Positions 43,367 through 52,488 of a stretch of 64,000 nucleotides of DNA are shown piece after piece. This DNA comes from Flavobacteriales bacterium (GTDB taxonomy: Bacteria; Bacteroidota; Bacteroidia; Flavobacteriales_F; PHOS-HE28). Location: contig JACJZI010000013.1 in NCBI GenBank assembly GCA_020635655.1, forward strand, positions 46,650-110,649, in the 5' to 3' direction. The position numbers and the translations under genes were made by a program. The notes under the pieces are model-generated. The model saw only the letters and a list, made by a program, of their open reading frames with translations, was not told the DNA's origin and ran no database searches. How positions within the stretch are numbered: position 1 is the stretch's first letter; every line of letters begins with the position of its first letter.

Positions 43367-43915
43367 TCAGCCTTTCGGCTTCCAGGGGGTTTCCGGAACG
43401 CCCAGCCGGTGGTGCAGGTGGCGCGCCAGCACGAAGAGCAGATCGCTCAGCCTGTTCAGGTAACGGATGGCCTGTTCGGGCACCTCTTCGGTGCCGGCCA
43501 GATGCACCAGTTGCCTTTCGGAGCGGCGACAGACCGTCCGGCAGATATGCGCCTGTGAAATGGCCGCGTGGCCTCCGGGCAGGACGAAATTCCGGAGCGG
43601 AGGCAGTTCCGCGTCCCATGCGTCCATTTGTTCCTCCAACAGGGCCACGTCGCGGTCCTTCAGTTCAGGGACCTCGAACTTCTTCGCGGTGGCATCGTCA
43701 CCGGCCGCCAATCGTGAACCGATGGTGAACAACACTTCCTGGACCCGGGTGAGGTCCCCGGCATCCTCGCCTGCCAGATCGCGCAGCATGCCCAGGTGCG
43801 CGTTCAGTTCATCAACGGCGCCGTACGCGGCGATGCGCAGATGGTCCTTCGGTACGCGGCGACCACCGAGCAGCGAGGTCTCGCCCTTGTCGCCGGTCTT
43901 CGTGTAGATCTTCAT
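43367..43915 (-). CDS. Cob(I)alamin adenosyltransferase, PduO type
   Basis: This enzyme adenosylates cob(I)alamin (or the corrinoid precursor) with ATP to give adenosylcobalamin. The 182-residue protein starts with the ATP-binding TKTGDKGETSLLGGRRVPKDH and has AAYGAVDELNAHLG, FVLPGGHAAISQAHICRTVCRRSERQLV (with the catalytic Arg cluster) and YLNRLSDLLFVLARH. The length is typical of stand-alone PduO-type ATRs. No cobalamin-biosynthesis gene is nearby, so it probably serves salvage and AdoCbl-dependent enzymes elsewhere. A TAATTTCG box lies 34 bases upstream. Confidence 0.94.
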   Translation of the reverse strand: MKIYTKTGDKGETSLLGGRRVPKDHLRIAAYGAVDELNAHLGMLRDLAGEDAGDLTRVQEVLFTIGSRLAAGDDATAKKFEVPELKDRDVALLEEQMDAWDAELPPLRNFVLPGGHAAISQAHICRTVCRRSERQLVHLAGTEEVPEQAIRYLNRLSDLLFVLARHLHHRLGVPETPWKPKG

Positions 43916-43949
43916 GAAGCGAACAACGTCCGCACGCGGATGTCGGGTC

Positions 43950-43957
43950 CGAAATTA
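43950..43957 (-). promoter_or_regulatory. -7 promoter box for the cobalamin adenosyltransferase
   Basis: The minus strand reads TAATTTCG, 34 bases before the ATG at 43915. Confidence 0.5.
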
Positions 43958-43979
43958 CAAGGCCTTCGGGGGCCTGTCG

Positions 43980-44768
43980 TCAGACCCGGATGACGAAATG
44001 CTCCGGAGCCTGTTCCTTCCGAAAGAAGACCAACCCCATGGAATAGAGGTCGATCGTGACGGTGACACGCGGGTGGCGTCGGACCTCCTCCCAGGCCTCT
44101 TCCATGCCTCGGGACCAGTGGATGTCGTCAAGAATGAAGATCGAACCGTTGTGGGCCTTGGTCAAACACTGCTCAAAGTAGTCCAGTGTCGGTTGTTTGA
44201 CGTGGTGACCGTCCAGGAAGGCCATATCCAGCCGGTCGAGCCGCTTCAACAGGGGCGGAAGCTGCGTGCGGAAGCTGCCCAGGATGCCATCGATGTTGGA
44301 AATACGTGCCCGATCGAAATGATGCTGTGCGATCCGGAACGTCTGCGGACACCCCTCGATGGTGTGGACGGTGCCCTCGTCCGCCCCCAATGCGAGGTAG
44401 AGGGTACTGATGCCGAACGAGGTGCCAAGCTCCAGGACCTGTTCGGGGCGGAAATAGCGGGCCAGATTGAAAAGCATGCGCGCCTGTCCGGCCGGCTTCA
44501 GTGAGACCCGCGCCATCTCCGCCACCCGCCGGACGGGCAGGTCCAGCACGTGCGATCCGGCGCCCATGTCGTTCACCCGGATGGTCTGGTCGCTGCGCAG
44601 AAGGTCCGCACGCAACTGTTCCACCGCCTGCAGTTCGGCGCGCTCCTCCTGGGCGGGCAACACCTGGGATACCAGGTCATAGATGAAGGGCGAATGCACG
44701 CCATGGCGCGTTCGCGCTTTCACCATGAAGTTCAGGTAGCTGCCGATCTGCCGCAGAGGCTCGTTCAT
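43980..44768 (-). CDS. Class I SAM-dependent methyltransferase (O-methyltransferase-like)
   Basis: The product has 262 residues. A family-specific N-terminus (IGSYLNFMVKARTRHGVHSPFIYDLVSQVL) precedes the Rossmann domain. The SAM motif I is VLELGTSFGISTLYLALGA (about residue 113), motif II THTIEGC-like (VHTIEGCPQ), and LDMAFLDGHHVKQPTLDYFEQC carries the Asp typical of O-methyltransferases. The later GSIFILDDIHWSRGMEEAW is also typical. The substrate is unknown. The ATG at 44768 lies seven bases after a TAATTTCG box, so the message should be leaderless. It is divergent from ccoI. Confidence 0.88.
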   Translation of the reverse strand: MNEPLRQIGSYLNFMVKARTRHGVHSPFIYDLVSQVLPAQEERAELQAVEQLRADLLRSDQTIRVNDMGAGSHVLDLPVRRVAEMARVSLKPAGQARMLFNLARYFRPEQVLELGTSFGISTLYLALGADEGTVHTIEGCPQTFRIAQHHFDRARISNIDGILGSFRTQLPPLLKRLDRLDMAFLDGHHVKQPTLDYFEQCLTKAHNGSIFILDDIHWSRGMEEAWEEVRRHPRVTVTIDLYSMGLVFFRKEQAPEHFVIRV

Positions 44769-44775
44769 GCCGGGG

Positions 44776-44783
44776 CGAAATTA
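44776..44783 (-). promoter_or_regulatory. -7 promoter box for the methyltransferase
   Basis: The minus strand reads TAATTTCG, seven bases before the ATG. Confidence 0.5.
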
Positions 44784-44861
44784 GACCGCACTTCCGCGAA
44801 TGCCCGCCACCAGGCTGTCACATCGGATGAACAGGGTGATGTTCGTCACTCCGGACGACCG

Positions 44862-44869
44862 TACATTCA
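44862..44869 (+). promoter_or_regulatory. Possible -7 box for ccoI
   Basis: TACATTCA lies 18 bases before the ccoI ATG. I found no FNR-type TTGAT-N4-ATCAA site nearby, although cbb3 genes are often oxygen-controlled. Confidence 0.35.
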
Positions 44870-44887
44870 CGGACCTTCGGCCCTTCG

Positions 44888-47308
44888 ATGCCCAAGGCCA
44901 CCGAACAGGAAGTTCGTTGCTATCACTGTGGCGACCCCTGCCGCACGGACCATGTCGTGGCCGACGGCAAGGATTTCTGCTGCGTGGGTTGCAAGGCCGT
45001 GTATGGGCTGCTTCAGGAAAGTGGCCTCTGCGACTACTATACAATAGCCGATACCCCGGGTGTCAAACAGGGTCCATCCGAAGAAGAGGTCCGGCCGGAG
45101 CTGCTGGACCTGAAGGAGGTCCGGGACCGTCTCGTCGAGTTCAGTGAGGACGGTATCACCCGCGTGCGCTTCTTCGTGCCGCAGGTCCATTGCAGTTCCT
45201 GCATCTGGCTGCTCGAGAATCTGGGCAGGATCCATCCGGCGGTCCTGCGCTCCCGCATGCGGTTCGCCAACAAGGAATTGACCGTGACCTTTCGCGAGGA
45301 TGCATTGAGCCTACGCGGACTGGTGGAGCTCATGCGCAGGATCGGTTATGCTCCACAGCTGCAGGGGGCCTCACAGAAGGGCAGGATCACCGGCGCCTCA
45401 CGGTCCTTCTACCTCAAGCTGGGCATCAGTGCCTTCGCCTTCGGGAACATCATGTTGTTCAGCTTCCCGGAGTATCTCGGAGTCGATGGACAGGATGCGC
45501 TATTGCGCAGAGGCTTCCAGTGGCTCGGGTTGCTGTTCGCGCTGCCTGTGATCTTCTACGCCGCCACGGACTTCTTCCGTTCCGCTTGGGCCGGGATCCG
45601 GCAACGCCACATCAACATCGACGTGCCCATCGCCCTGGGGATCATGGCGCTCTTCTCCCGCAGTGTCATCGATGTGGTGTTCCAGGTGGGGCCGGGCTAT
45701 TTCGATTCACTGGCGGGTCTGGTGTTCTTCCTGCTCGTGGGGCGTTGGTACCAGGCCCATGTGTACGAGGCACTGAGCTTCGACCGCACCCTGGAGGACC
45801 TGCTGCCGATCGTCGTCTTGAAGCGCGATGAACGGGGCGAGTGCCCCGTGCGTGTGGCCGACCTGGTCCCGGGCGATGTGATCGTGGTGCGTGACCATGA
45901 GCTGGTACCCGTGGACGCGGAATTGTTGGAGGGGGACGCGCACATCGACAACAGTTTCATCACGGGAGAGCCGTTGCCGTTGCATCGTACCCGAGGCGCC
46001 GCGATCCCTGCGGGCGGACGACAGCGAGGAGGGGCCATCACCCTTCGCGTGCGCAAGCCGTTCTCCGAGAGCCATGTGAAGCGGATGTGGGAAGAGCAGG
46101 GTGCCCTCCGTGATGAGCGGCCCGCCATGCCCCGTATGATCGATGCCGTTGCCCAGCGGTTCACATGGGGGGTACTCCTCGTCGCCCTTGCGGCAGGGCT
46201 TTTTTGGTGGGGAAGGGACAGCGAGCAGGTATGGCCCGTGATCACCGCCGTGCTGATCGTCGCCTGTCCATGTGCGCTCGCCCTCAGCATGCCGTTCGCC
46301 TTCGGCCATGCCATGCGGCTCCTTGGCCGGAAAGGGTTGTTCCTGCGCGACGTGGAGGTGGTGGAGCGCATGGCCGGTATCGACACTGTCGTGTTCGACA
46401 AGACCGGTACGCTCACCGACCGCGATGCCTTTGCCGTGGAATTCGACGGGGGATCGATCACCGCCACTGAGGAGCGTATGGTGCGCGCCCTGGCCGGGCA
46501 CAGTGCGCATCCGCTGAGCGCCGCGGTCTATCAACGTTCGAGGGGGAAGGATCTCCCGGTGCGCGACGTTCAGGAGGTGCCGGGTGCTGGCATCGAAGGC
46601 GAAGTGATGGGCGTGCCCGTCCGTCTTGGATCGGCCTCTTTCGTAGGGGCGAACAGCCCCTTGCACCATGCGGATGGCCAGGCGGAGGTGTATGTCCGTA
46701 TCGCTGAGCGTGTGTTGGGCCGTTTCCTGGTCGCCCGTCCGGCCCGATCGGCGATGGCCGGTACGGTGGGTGCGATCGCTTCGGGACATCACGTCCATCT
46801 GCTCACCGGCGATCGGTCCGTCGACAGGGAGGTATCGGTCGCGTTCGCTCCGGACGAGATCCACATGGAGCAGTCCCCGACCATGAAGGCCACCTTCATC
46901 GAGCGCCTGCGGACCCGTGGTCGGCATGTGATGATGGTGGGTGACGGGCTGAACGACGCCGGGGCCATGCGCCACAGTGAGGTGGGTATCGCCGTGAGCG
47001 GCTCCACCACGGCCCTGACACCGGCATGCGATGGCATCCTGGAGGCCCGCGCATTGGACCGGCTCCCCTGGGCCATGCGCCTTTCGCGGCGTGCGCATCG
47101 CATCGTCATCGCCAGCCTGGTCATTTCCCTGGTCTACAATACGGTGGGGATCCTTTTCGCGGTAAGCGGAGAGTTGACCCCGCTGGTGGCCGCGATCCTG
47201 ATGCCGCTCAGTTCCGTCACCGTGGTGGCCTTCGTCAGCCTTGCCGTCTGGGTGGGTTCTCAGGGGGTGATGCGCACCCCGCATGACGATCGTCAGGTGC
47301 GTCTTTGA
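44888..47308 (+). CDS. ccoI: CcoI-type copper-transporting P1B ATPase
   Basis: This inner-membrane pump supplies copper for cbb3 oxidase assembly. The 806-residue protein begins with a cysteine-rich zinc-ribbon-like region (CYHCGDPC, CCVGCKAVYGLL). A heavy-metal-associated domain follows with VPQVHCSSCIWLLENL (about residue 100). The membrane part has the copper-site motif IVACPCALALSMP. The catalytic core has the phosphorylation site VFDKTGTLTDR, the HP motif in AGHSAHPLSAAV, and MMVGDGLNDAGAM. The N-terminal Cys-rich domain and position at the head of the cco genes support CcoI/FixI rather than detoxifying CopA. Confidence 0.94.
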   Translation: MPKATEQEVRCYHCGDPCRTDHVVADGKDFCCVGCKAVYGLLQESGLCDYYTIADTPGVKQGPSEEEVRPELLDLKEVRDRLVEFSEDGITRVRFFVPQVHCSSCIWLLENLGRIHPAVLRSRMRFANKELTVTFREDALSLRGLVELMRRIGYAPQLQGASQKGRITGASRSFYLKLGISAFAFGNIMLFSFPEYLGVDGQDALLRRGFQWLGLLFALPVIFYAATDFFRSAWAGIRQRHINIDVPIALGIMALFSRSVIDVVFQVGPGYFDSLAGLVFFLLVGRWYQAHVYEALSFDRTLEDLLPIVVLKRDERGECPVRVADLVPGDVIVVRDHELVPVDAELLEGDAHIDNSFITGEPLPLHRTRGAAIPAGGRQRGGAITLRVRKPFSESHVKRMWEEQGALRDERPAMPRMIDAVAQRFTWGVLLVALAAGLFWWGRDSEQVWPVITAVLIVACPCALALSMPFAFGHAMRLLGRKGLFLRDVEVVERMAGIDTVVFDKTGTLTDRDAFAVEFDGGSITATEERMVRALAGHSAHPLSAAVYQRSRGKDLPVRDVQEVPGAGIEGEVMGVPVRLGSASFVGANSPLHHADGQAEVYVRIAERVLGRFLVARPARSAMAGTVGAIASGHHVHLLTGDRSVDREVSVAFAPDEIHMEQSPTMKATFIERLRTRGRHVMMVGDGLNDAGAMRHSEVGIAVSGSTTALTPACDGILEARALDRLPWAMRLSRRAHRIVIASLVISLVYNTVGILFAVSGELTPLVAAILMPLSSVTVVAFVSLAVWVGSQGVMRTPHDDRQVRL

Positions 47309-47325
47309 GAGCGGTCAGCGATCGT

Positions 47326-47333
47326 TATTTTCG
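47326..47333 (+). promoter_or_regulatory. Possible internal -7 box before ccoS
   Basis: TATTTTCG matches TAnnTT(T/C)G, 37 bases before ccoS. It may drive ccoS-ccoNOQP separately from ccoI. Confidence 0.45.
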
Positions 47334-47370
47334 ACCGCATCAGTTTTGGCCCTCGATCTCACCCACTCGG

Positions 47371-47547
47371 ATGAACGTCATCTTCCTTCTGATCGCAGCG
47401 AGCACGGTGGTGGCCCTGGTGTTCCTGGGCGCCTTCTTCTGGGCGGTCCGGACGGGGCAGTTCGAAGACGACCGATCACCCGCCGTGCGCATCCTTGGGG
47501 AGAGCACCAAGCCGAAGGCCGATCACGAACAACCCAAAGCCAAGTAA
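47371..47547 (+). CDS. ccoS: cbb3 oxidase assembly protein CcoS
   Basis: The product has 58 residues with one membrane helix (NVIFLLIAASTVVALVFLGAFFWAVRTGQFEDDRSPAVRIL), the classic CcoS pattern. CcoS is needed for cofactor insertion into the cbb3 oxidase. The start is the ATG at 47371; the 22 extra upstream codons of the open frame are not conserved. It stops four bases before ccoNO. Confidence 0.92.
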   Translation: MNVIFLLIAASTVVALVFLGAFFWAVRTGQFEDDRSPAVRILGESTKPKADHEQPKAK

Positions 47548-47551
47548 CGCG

Positions 47552-49696
47552 ATGATGGAGCGGTTCAAGTACGACAACAAGATCGTCAACGCCTTTCTCA
47601 TGGCGACGATCGTATTCGGCATTGTCGGCATGTTGGTCGGGCTCACGATCGCCTTCCAGCTGGTGCTGCCCGAATGGAACATCGCCCCCTGGCTCACGTT
47701 CGGCAGGCTTCGCCCCCTGCACACCAACGCCGTGATCTTCGCGTTCGTGGGCAACGGCATTTTCGCGGGGGTCTACTACAGTCTGCAAAGGCTACTGAAG
47801 ACGCGCATGTTCAGCGACGTCCTGAGCTGGGCCCATTTCTGGGGATGGCAGCTGATCATCCTCTCGGCGGCCATCACGCTCCCGCTGGGCATCACCACGA
47901 GCAAGGAATATGCGGAGCTCGAATGGCCGATCGACATCGCGATCACATTGGTCTGGGTCGTTTTCGGGATCAACATGGTGGGCACCATCCTGAAGCGCCG
48001 GGAGCGCCATCTGTATGTCGCGATCTGGTTCTACATCGCCACCTGGGTCACGGTGGCCATGCTCCATATCGTGAACAGCTTCGAACTGCCCGTGACCCTT
48101 TGGAAGAGCTACAGTTGGTATGCCGGCGTGCAGGATGCGTTGGTGCAATGGTGGTATGGGCACAATGCCGTGGCGTTCTTCCTGACCACACCCTACCTGG
48201 GCCTGATGTACTACTTCCTTCCGAAGGCGGCCGAGCGCCCTGTGTATTCCTATAAACTGTCGATCATCCATTTCTGGGCGCTGATCTTCATCTACATCTG
48301 GGCCGGCCCGCACCATCTGCTCTACAGCGCACTTCCGGATTGGGCCCAGACACTGGGCACCGTTTTCAGCATCATGCTGATCGCACCGAGCTGGGGCGGC
48401 ATGCTCAATGGGCTGCTCACCCTGCGCGGGGCCTGGGACCGTGTCCGGGAGGACCCCATCCTGAAGTTCTTCGTGGTCGCCGTCACTTGTTACGGCATGT
48501 CCACGCTCGAAGGGCCACTGCTCAGCACCAAGTTCTTCAACAGCATCAGTCACTTCACCGATTGGACCATCGCCCACGTGCACATCGGTGGGCTGGGATG
48601 GAACGGGTTCCTTACGTTCGGGATGATCTACTGGCTCGTGCCGAGGATGTACGGCACGAAGCTCTACTCGAAGGGCCTCGCGAACACCCATTTCTGGATC
48701 GGTACGCTCGGCATCATCTTCTACGCCATCCCGCTCTACTTCGCCGGCTTCACACAAAGTCTGATGTGGAAGCAGTTCACGCCCGATGGCTATCTGGTCT
48801 ACAAGAACTTCCTGGACACCGTGTTGCAGATTAAGTACGCCTACTGGCTGCGCGGTCTGGGCGGCACCCTCTATCTCAGCGGGGCGCTCATCATGGTGTA
48901 CAACGTGTGGAAGACCGTGGCCGCGGGTAAACTGGTGACCAATGAGGATGCCGAGGCGCCGGCCATGGAGCGAGGATACGTACCCGCAGGTGAAGGCACC
49001 TACTGGCACCGCTGGATCGAGCGCAAGCCCATCCAAATGCTCGTTTTCAGTCTCGTGCTGGTCGCGATCGGCGGCCTTGTGGAAATGGTGCCGACGTTCC
49101 TGGTGAAGAGCAACGTGCCCACCATCGCGGAGGTGACACCCTATACGCCGCTGGAATTGCAGGGGCGCGACATCTACATCCGCGAGGGTTGCTACACCTG
49201 TCACTCGCAGATGATCCGCCCGTTCCGCAGTGAGACCGAGCGTTACGGGGAGTACTCCAAGGCGGGTGAGTTCATCTACGATCATCCGTTCCAATGGGGC
49301 AGTAAGCGCACCGGACCGGACCTGGCACGCGAGGGTACCCTCAAACTCCGCAAACCGGACAGCTGGCACTACTACCACATGTACGATCCGCGATCGATGA
49401 GCGCGGGATCGCTCATGCCCGCCTACACGCATCTCTTCGAGGATGCCATCGACACGGCGACCACCGCGGCGAAGATCGAGGCGATGCGCACGCTCGGAGT
49501 TCCCTATCCGAAGGACTTCGCTTCCGAGGCGAACGCCGATCTGGAACAGCAGGCGAAGGGCGTAGTCGCCAGCCTGGCGAACGAGAAGATCGAGACCGCT
49601 CCGGACAAGGAGATCATCGCCCTGATCGCCTACCTGCAGCGGTTGGGTACGGATATCGAGAAGCGCACGACGACCGGTACGGCCCGGACCCAATGA
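47552..49696 (+). CDS. ccoNO: Fused cbb3 cytochrome c oxidase subunits I and II (CcoN-CcoO)
   Basis: This is the catalytic subunit CcoN joined in frame to the monohaem subunit CcoO. Residues about 1-470 form the 12-helix haem-copper oxidase core with the ligand His residues in WAHFWGWQ, WWYGHNAVAFFLT (Cu-B and cross-linked Tyr region), YIWAGPHHLLYS and WTIAHVHIGGLGWNGFLTFG. After a linker and a membrane anchor (about 500-525), the CcoO part has the haem site EGCYTCHSQMIRPFRSETERYGEYS and the downstream Met ligand region SLMPAYTHLFE. It oxidises cytochrome c and reduces O2 at low oxygen. Fused CcoNO is known in Bacteroidota. An ATG one codon later is also possible. Confidence 0.96.
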   Translation: MMERFKYDNKIVNAFLMATIVFGIVGMLVGLTIAFQLVLPEWNIAPWLTFGRLRPLHTNAVIFAFVGNGIFAGVYYSLQRLLKTRMFSDVLSWAHFWGWQLIILSAAITLPLGITTSKEYAELEWPIDIAITLVWVVFGINMVGTILKRRERHLYVAIWFYIATWVTVAMLHIVNSFELPVTLWKSYSWYAGVQDALVQWWYGHNAVAFFLTTPYLGLMYYFLPKAAERPVYSYKLSIIHFWALIFIYIWAGPHHLLYSALPDWAQTLGTVFSIMLIAPSWGGMLNGLLTLRGAWDRVREDPILKFFVVAVTCYGMSTLEGPLLSTKFFNSISHFTDWTIAHVHIGGLGWNGFLTFGMIYWLVPRMYGTKLYSKGLANTHFWIGTLGIIFYAIPLYFAGFTQSLMWKQFTPDGYLVYKNFLDTVLQIKYAYWLRGLGGTLYLSGALIMVYNVWKTVAAGKLVTNEDAEAPAMERGYVPAGEGTYWHRWIERKPIQMLVFSLVLVAIGGLVEMVPTFLVKSNVPTIAEVTPYTPLELQGRDIYIREGCYTCHSQMIRPFRSETERYGEYSKAGEFIYDHPFQWGSKRTGPDLAREGTLKLRKPDSWHYYHMYDPRSMSAGSLMPAYTHLFEDAIDTATTAAKIEAMRTLGVPYPKDFASEANADLEQQAKGVVASLANEKIETAPDKEIIALIAYLQRLGTDIEKRTTTGTARTQ

Positions 49697-49708
49697 CCGC
49701 TGCGAGCG

Positions 49709-49924
49709 ATGCTGAAGTTCATCAAACATCACCTGGACACGATCGATCACATCGGGATCTATCCTTTGATCTCGTTCGTGCTGTTCTTCCTCTTTTTCGT
49801 GGCCATGTTGTGGTGGGTCTGGAAGGCGGACAAGGGCCATTTCTCGCACATGAACGGCCTGCCCCTCTCCGATGACACACCCGGCCGGAACATCCTCAAG
49901 ACGGACCACCATGCGTCGAATTGA
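49709..49924 (+). CDS. ccoQ: cbb3 oxidase small subunit CcoQ-like
   Basis: The product has 71 residues with a single membrane helix (IGIYPLISFVLFFLFFVAMLWWVWKADKGHF) and a polar C-terminus, as in CcoQ/FixQ subunits that stabilise the complex. Position between ccoNO and ccoP is diagnostic. It starts 12 bases after ccoNO. Its last 14 bases overlap the ccoP start in another frame. Confidence 0.85.
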   Translation: MLKFIKHHLDTIDHIGIYPLISFVLFFLFFVAMLWWVWKADKGHFSHMNGLPLSDDTPGRNILKTDHHASN

Positions 49925-51065
49925 ACGTACTCTCCTGCTGCTCACCGCCACGTTCATCGGCGGGGGCATGGCGTTCGGACAAACGCCCGATGCCACCGCC
50001 GCGGCGGATGCCACAGCACTGAACATTCCGATGACCACGAACTATTTCCTGCTGGCCACGGCGGTCATCCAGGTGATCGTGATCCTGTCGCTTTCCGGGA
50101 TCATCCGCACCATCGGTGCGCCGGGCGGAGCTTGGGCGCGTCGTGCGGGCGGTGCGGGGGTCCTGTTGTTCGCATTGATGGCTCCCGGTGAGACCCATGC
50201 CGCCACCCCGATGGTGCTTCCCCTGATGTCCTCCACCTCCCTGTTCTGGTGGTTGGTCGCCGTCAACCTGTTGCTCTTCATCGTGGTCCTGGTCCAGTTG
50301 AACTTCGTCCGGGGAATGGCCTCCGCGCTCAATGGCCCACGCGAGAGGACGGAGGCACGGAAGGAGGAGCATGGTTTCGCACAGAACGTGCTGGAGCGCC
50401 TGACCCGCTCGGTGGATGTGGCGCACGAGGAGGATGTGTTGATGCACCACGACTATGACGGGATCCGCGAACTGGACAACGTCCTTCCTCCCTGGTGGCT
50501 CTGGTTGTTCTATGGCACCATCATCTGGGGTGTGGTCTATGTCATCAACGTGCATGTGATCCACGTTTGGCCGGACCAGAGGACCGCCTACGAGCAGGAG
50601 ATGGCCCAGGCCAAGGCGGACGTGGCCGCATACATGGCCAACTTCGCCAACTTGGTGGATGAGAACACAGCGAAGGAGCTGACCGACGAGTCCTCGATCG
50701 CCCAGGGCAAGGCGATCTTCACCAGCCTTTGCACGGCCTGCCACGGTCCCAATGCGGCCGGGTTCGAGGGGTCGGTCGGACCGAACCTCACCGATGGCTA
50801 CTGGTTGCATGGCGGCGGGATCAGGAACGTGTTCCATACGATCACTTACGGTGTGCCGGAAAAGGGCATGATCTCCTGGAAGGACCAGTTGAAACCCTCG
50901 GAGATCCAGCTCGTGGCCAGTTTCATCCTCTCCCAAAAGGGCCAGGTGGAAGGTGGAAAGGCGCCGCAGGGAGAACTTTGGGAGCCGGCGCCCGCATCGA
51001 CGGACAGTACAGCTGCGCCCGCACCTTCAGCTGTGACCGACAGCTCGGCCGTTGCGCAAATGTGA
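49911..51065 (+). CDS. ccoP: cbb3 cytochrome c oxidase subunit CcoP
   Basis: CcoP is the c-type cytochrome subunit that accepts electrons for CcoO. The 384-residue protein starts with a hydrophobic, signal-like segment. It has further membrane segments (FLLATAVIQVIVILSLSGII, FWWLVAVNLLLFIVVLVQL) and the family motif HDYDGIRELDNVLPPWWLWLFYGTIIWGVVYV. The C-terminal domain carries one haem site SLCTACHGPN, with the ligand Met probably in GMISWKDQL. Proteobacterial CcoP has two haems; one is usual in Bacteroidota. An Ala/Pro/Ser-rich tail (about residues 350-384) follows. The ATG at 49911 lies within the end of ccoQ. Confidence 0.93.
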   Translation: MRRIERTLLLLTATFIGGGMAFGQTPDATAAADATALNIPMTTNYFLLATAVIQVIVILSLSGIIRTIGAPGGAWARRAGGAGVLLFALMAPGETHAATPMVLPLMSSTSLFWWLVAVNLLLFIVVLVQLNFVRGMASALNGPRERTEARKEEHGFAQNVLERLTRSVDVAHEEDVLMHHDYDGIRELDNVLPPWWLWLFYGTIIWGVVYVINVHVIHVWPDQRTAYEQEMAQAKADVAAYMANFANLVDENTAKELTDESSIAQGKAIFTSLCTACHGPNAAGFEGSVGPNLTDGYWLHGGGIRNVFHTITYGVPEKGMISWKDQLKPSEIQLVASFILSQKGQVEGGKAPQGELWEPAPASTDSTAAPAPSAVTDSSAVAQM

Positions 51066-51066
51066 A

Positions 51067-52485
51067 ATGAGCACCCCCGAGCAACCCACTTCACCCCAGA
51101 AGGACGAGACCTTTCGCGATTCACTGGCCACCGTTGACAAACGGGGCAGGCGGATCTGGATCTACCCGAAAAAGCCCTCAGGACGCCATTACAAATGGCG
51201 CGCATGGCTGAGCTATACCCTGCTCGCCTTCCTGTTCGCGGGCCCCTTCATCCGCATCGGTGGCGAACCGCTCCTGATGATCGATGTGCTCGGGCGTCGC
51301 TTCGTGATCTTCGGACAGACCTTCTGGCCGCAGGACATCCACCTGTTCGTGCTGGCGTTCATCGCGGGCATCGTCTTCATCGCCCTTTTCACGGTGGCGT
51401 TCGGACGCTTGTTCTGTGGATGGGTCTGCCCGCAGACGATCTTCATGGAGATGGTGTTCCGCAAGATCGAATACGCCATCGAAGGCGATTGGAAACAGCA
51501 ACAGGCCCTGAACAAGGGACCCTGGACCGCGGAGAAGGTCTGGAAGAAAACGCTCAAGCATGCGCTGTTCTTCGCCATCGCTTTTCTGATCGGCAACACG
51601 TTCCTGGCGTACCTGATCGGCAGTGATCGTCTCATCGCCATCATCACCGAACCTGTCGCCCGGCATTGGGGCGGACTGGTCGCAATGCTCGGATTCTCGG
51701 TGGTCTTCTACGGCGTGTTCGCATTCCTGCGCGAACAGGTCTGCACCACGATCTGTCCCTACGGACGACTCCAGGGCGTGCTGCTCGACCGCCACTCCAT
51801 GGTGATCGCATATGACCATGTGCGCGGCGAGCAAAGGGCAAAATTCCGCAAGGGGGAGGACCGTTCGACCGTCGGGAAGGGGGATTGCATCGATTGCAAG
51901 GCCTGCGTGCATGTTTGCCCCACCGGGATCGACATACGGAACGGCACCCAGCTGGAGTGCGTGAACTGCACGGCCTGCATCGACGCATGCGACCACATGA
52001 TGGACAGCGTCGGCCTGCCGAGAGGATTGGTCCGGTACGCCAGTGAGAGCGAGATCGCCGATCGCAAGCCTTTCCGTTTCACCACGCGGATGAAGGCCTA
52101 CAGTGCGGTGCTCACCATCCTGATCGGTGTGATCGTCACGCTGATCGTGATGCGCAGCGATGTGGAGGCCACCGTGCTGCGCACGCCCGGTATCATGTAC
52201 CAGACCCAGGCCGATGGGCGGATCAGCAATCTTTACACGTTCAAGGTCGTCAACAAGACCGACCGCGAAATGCCCATCACGTTCAAGTTGCTCGATACGC
52301 CCGGCGAGTTGCAGATGGTCGGCAAGGATGTGGAACTTTCGGGTGCGGGGCTTGCCGAGGGGGAGCTTTTCATCGTGCTTGACAGGTCCGAGCTCAAAGG
52401 GATGAAGACGACCATTGCCGTGGGAATATTCCGGGGGAATGAAATGATCGACAAAGTGAGTACGTCCTTTGTAGGACCGCTCTGA
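51067..52485 (+). CDS. ccoG: Cytochrome c oxidase accessory protein CcoG
   Basis: CcoG is a membrane iron-sulfur protein that reduces Cu(II) for the CcoI pathway. The 472-residue protein has about five membrane helices. Cys motifs are GRLFCGWVCPQTIFMEMVFRKIEY and VCTTICPYGRLQGVL. Two 4Fe-4S ferredoxin motifs follow: CIDCKACVHVCPTGIDIRNG and CVNCTACIDACDHMMD. The C-terminal Ig-like domain contains NLYTFKVVNKTDREMPI. It starts one base after the ccoP stop and is followed three bases later by ccoH. Confidence 0.95.
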   Translation: MSTPEQPTSPQKDETFRDSLATVDKRGRRIWIYPKKPSGRHYKWRAWLSYTLLAFLFAGPFIRIGGEPLLMIDVLGRRFVIFGQTFWPQDIHLFVLAFIAGIVFIALFTVAFGRLFCGWVCPQTIFMEMVFRKIEYAIEGDWKQQQALNKGPWTAEKVWKKTLKHALFFAIAFLIGNTFLAYLIGSDRLIAIITEPVARHWGGLVAMLGFSVVFYGVFAFLREQVCTTICPYGRLQGVLLDRHSMVIAYDHVRGEQRAKFRKGEDRSTVGKGDCIDCKACVHVCPTGIDIRNGTQLECVNCTACIDACDHMMDSVGLPRGLVRYASESEIADRKPFRFTTRMKAYSAVLTILIGVIVTLIVMRSDVEATVLRTPGIMYQTQADGRISNLYTFKVVNKTDREMPITFKLLDTPGELQMVGKDVELSGAGLAEGELFIVLDRSELKGMKTTIAVGIFRGNEMIDKVSTSFVGPL

Positions 52486-52488
52486 GCC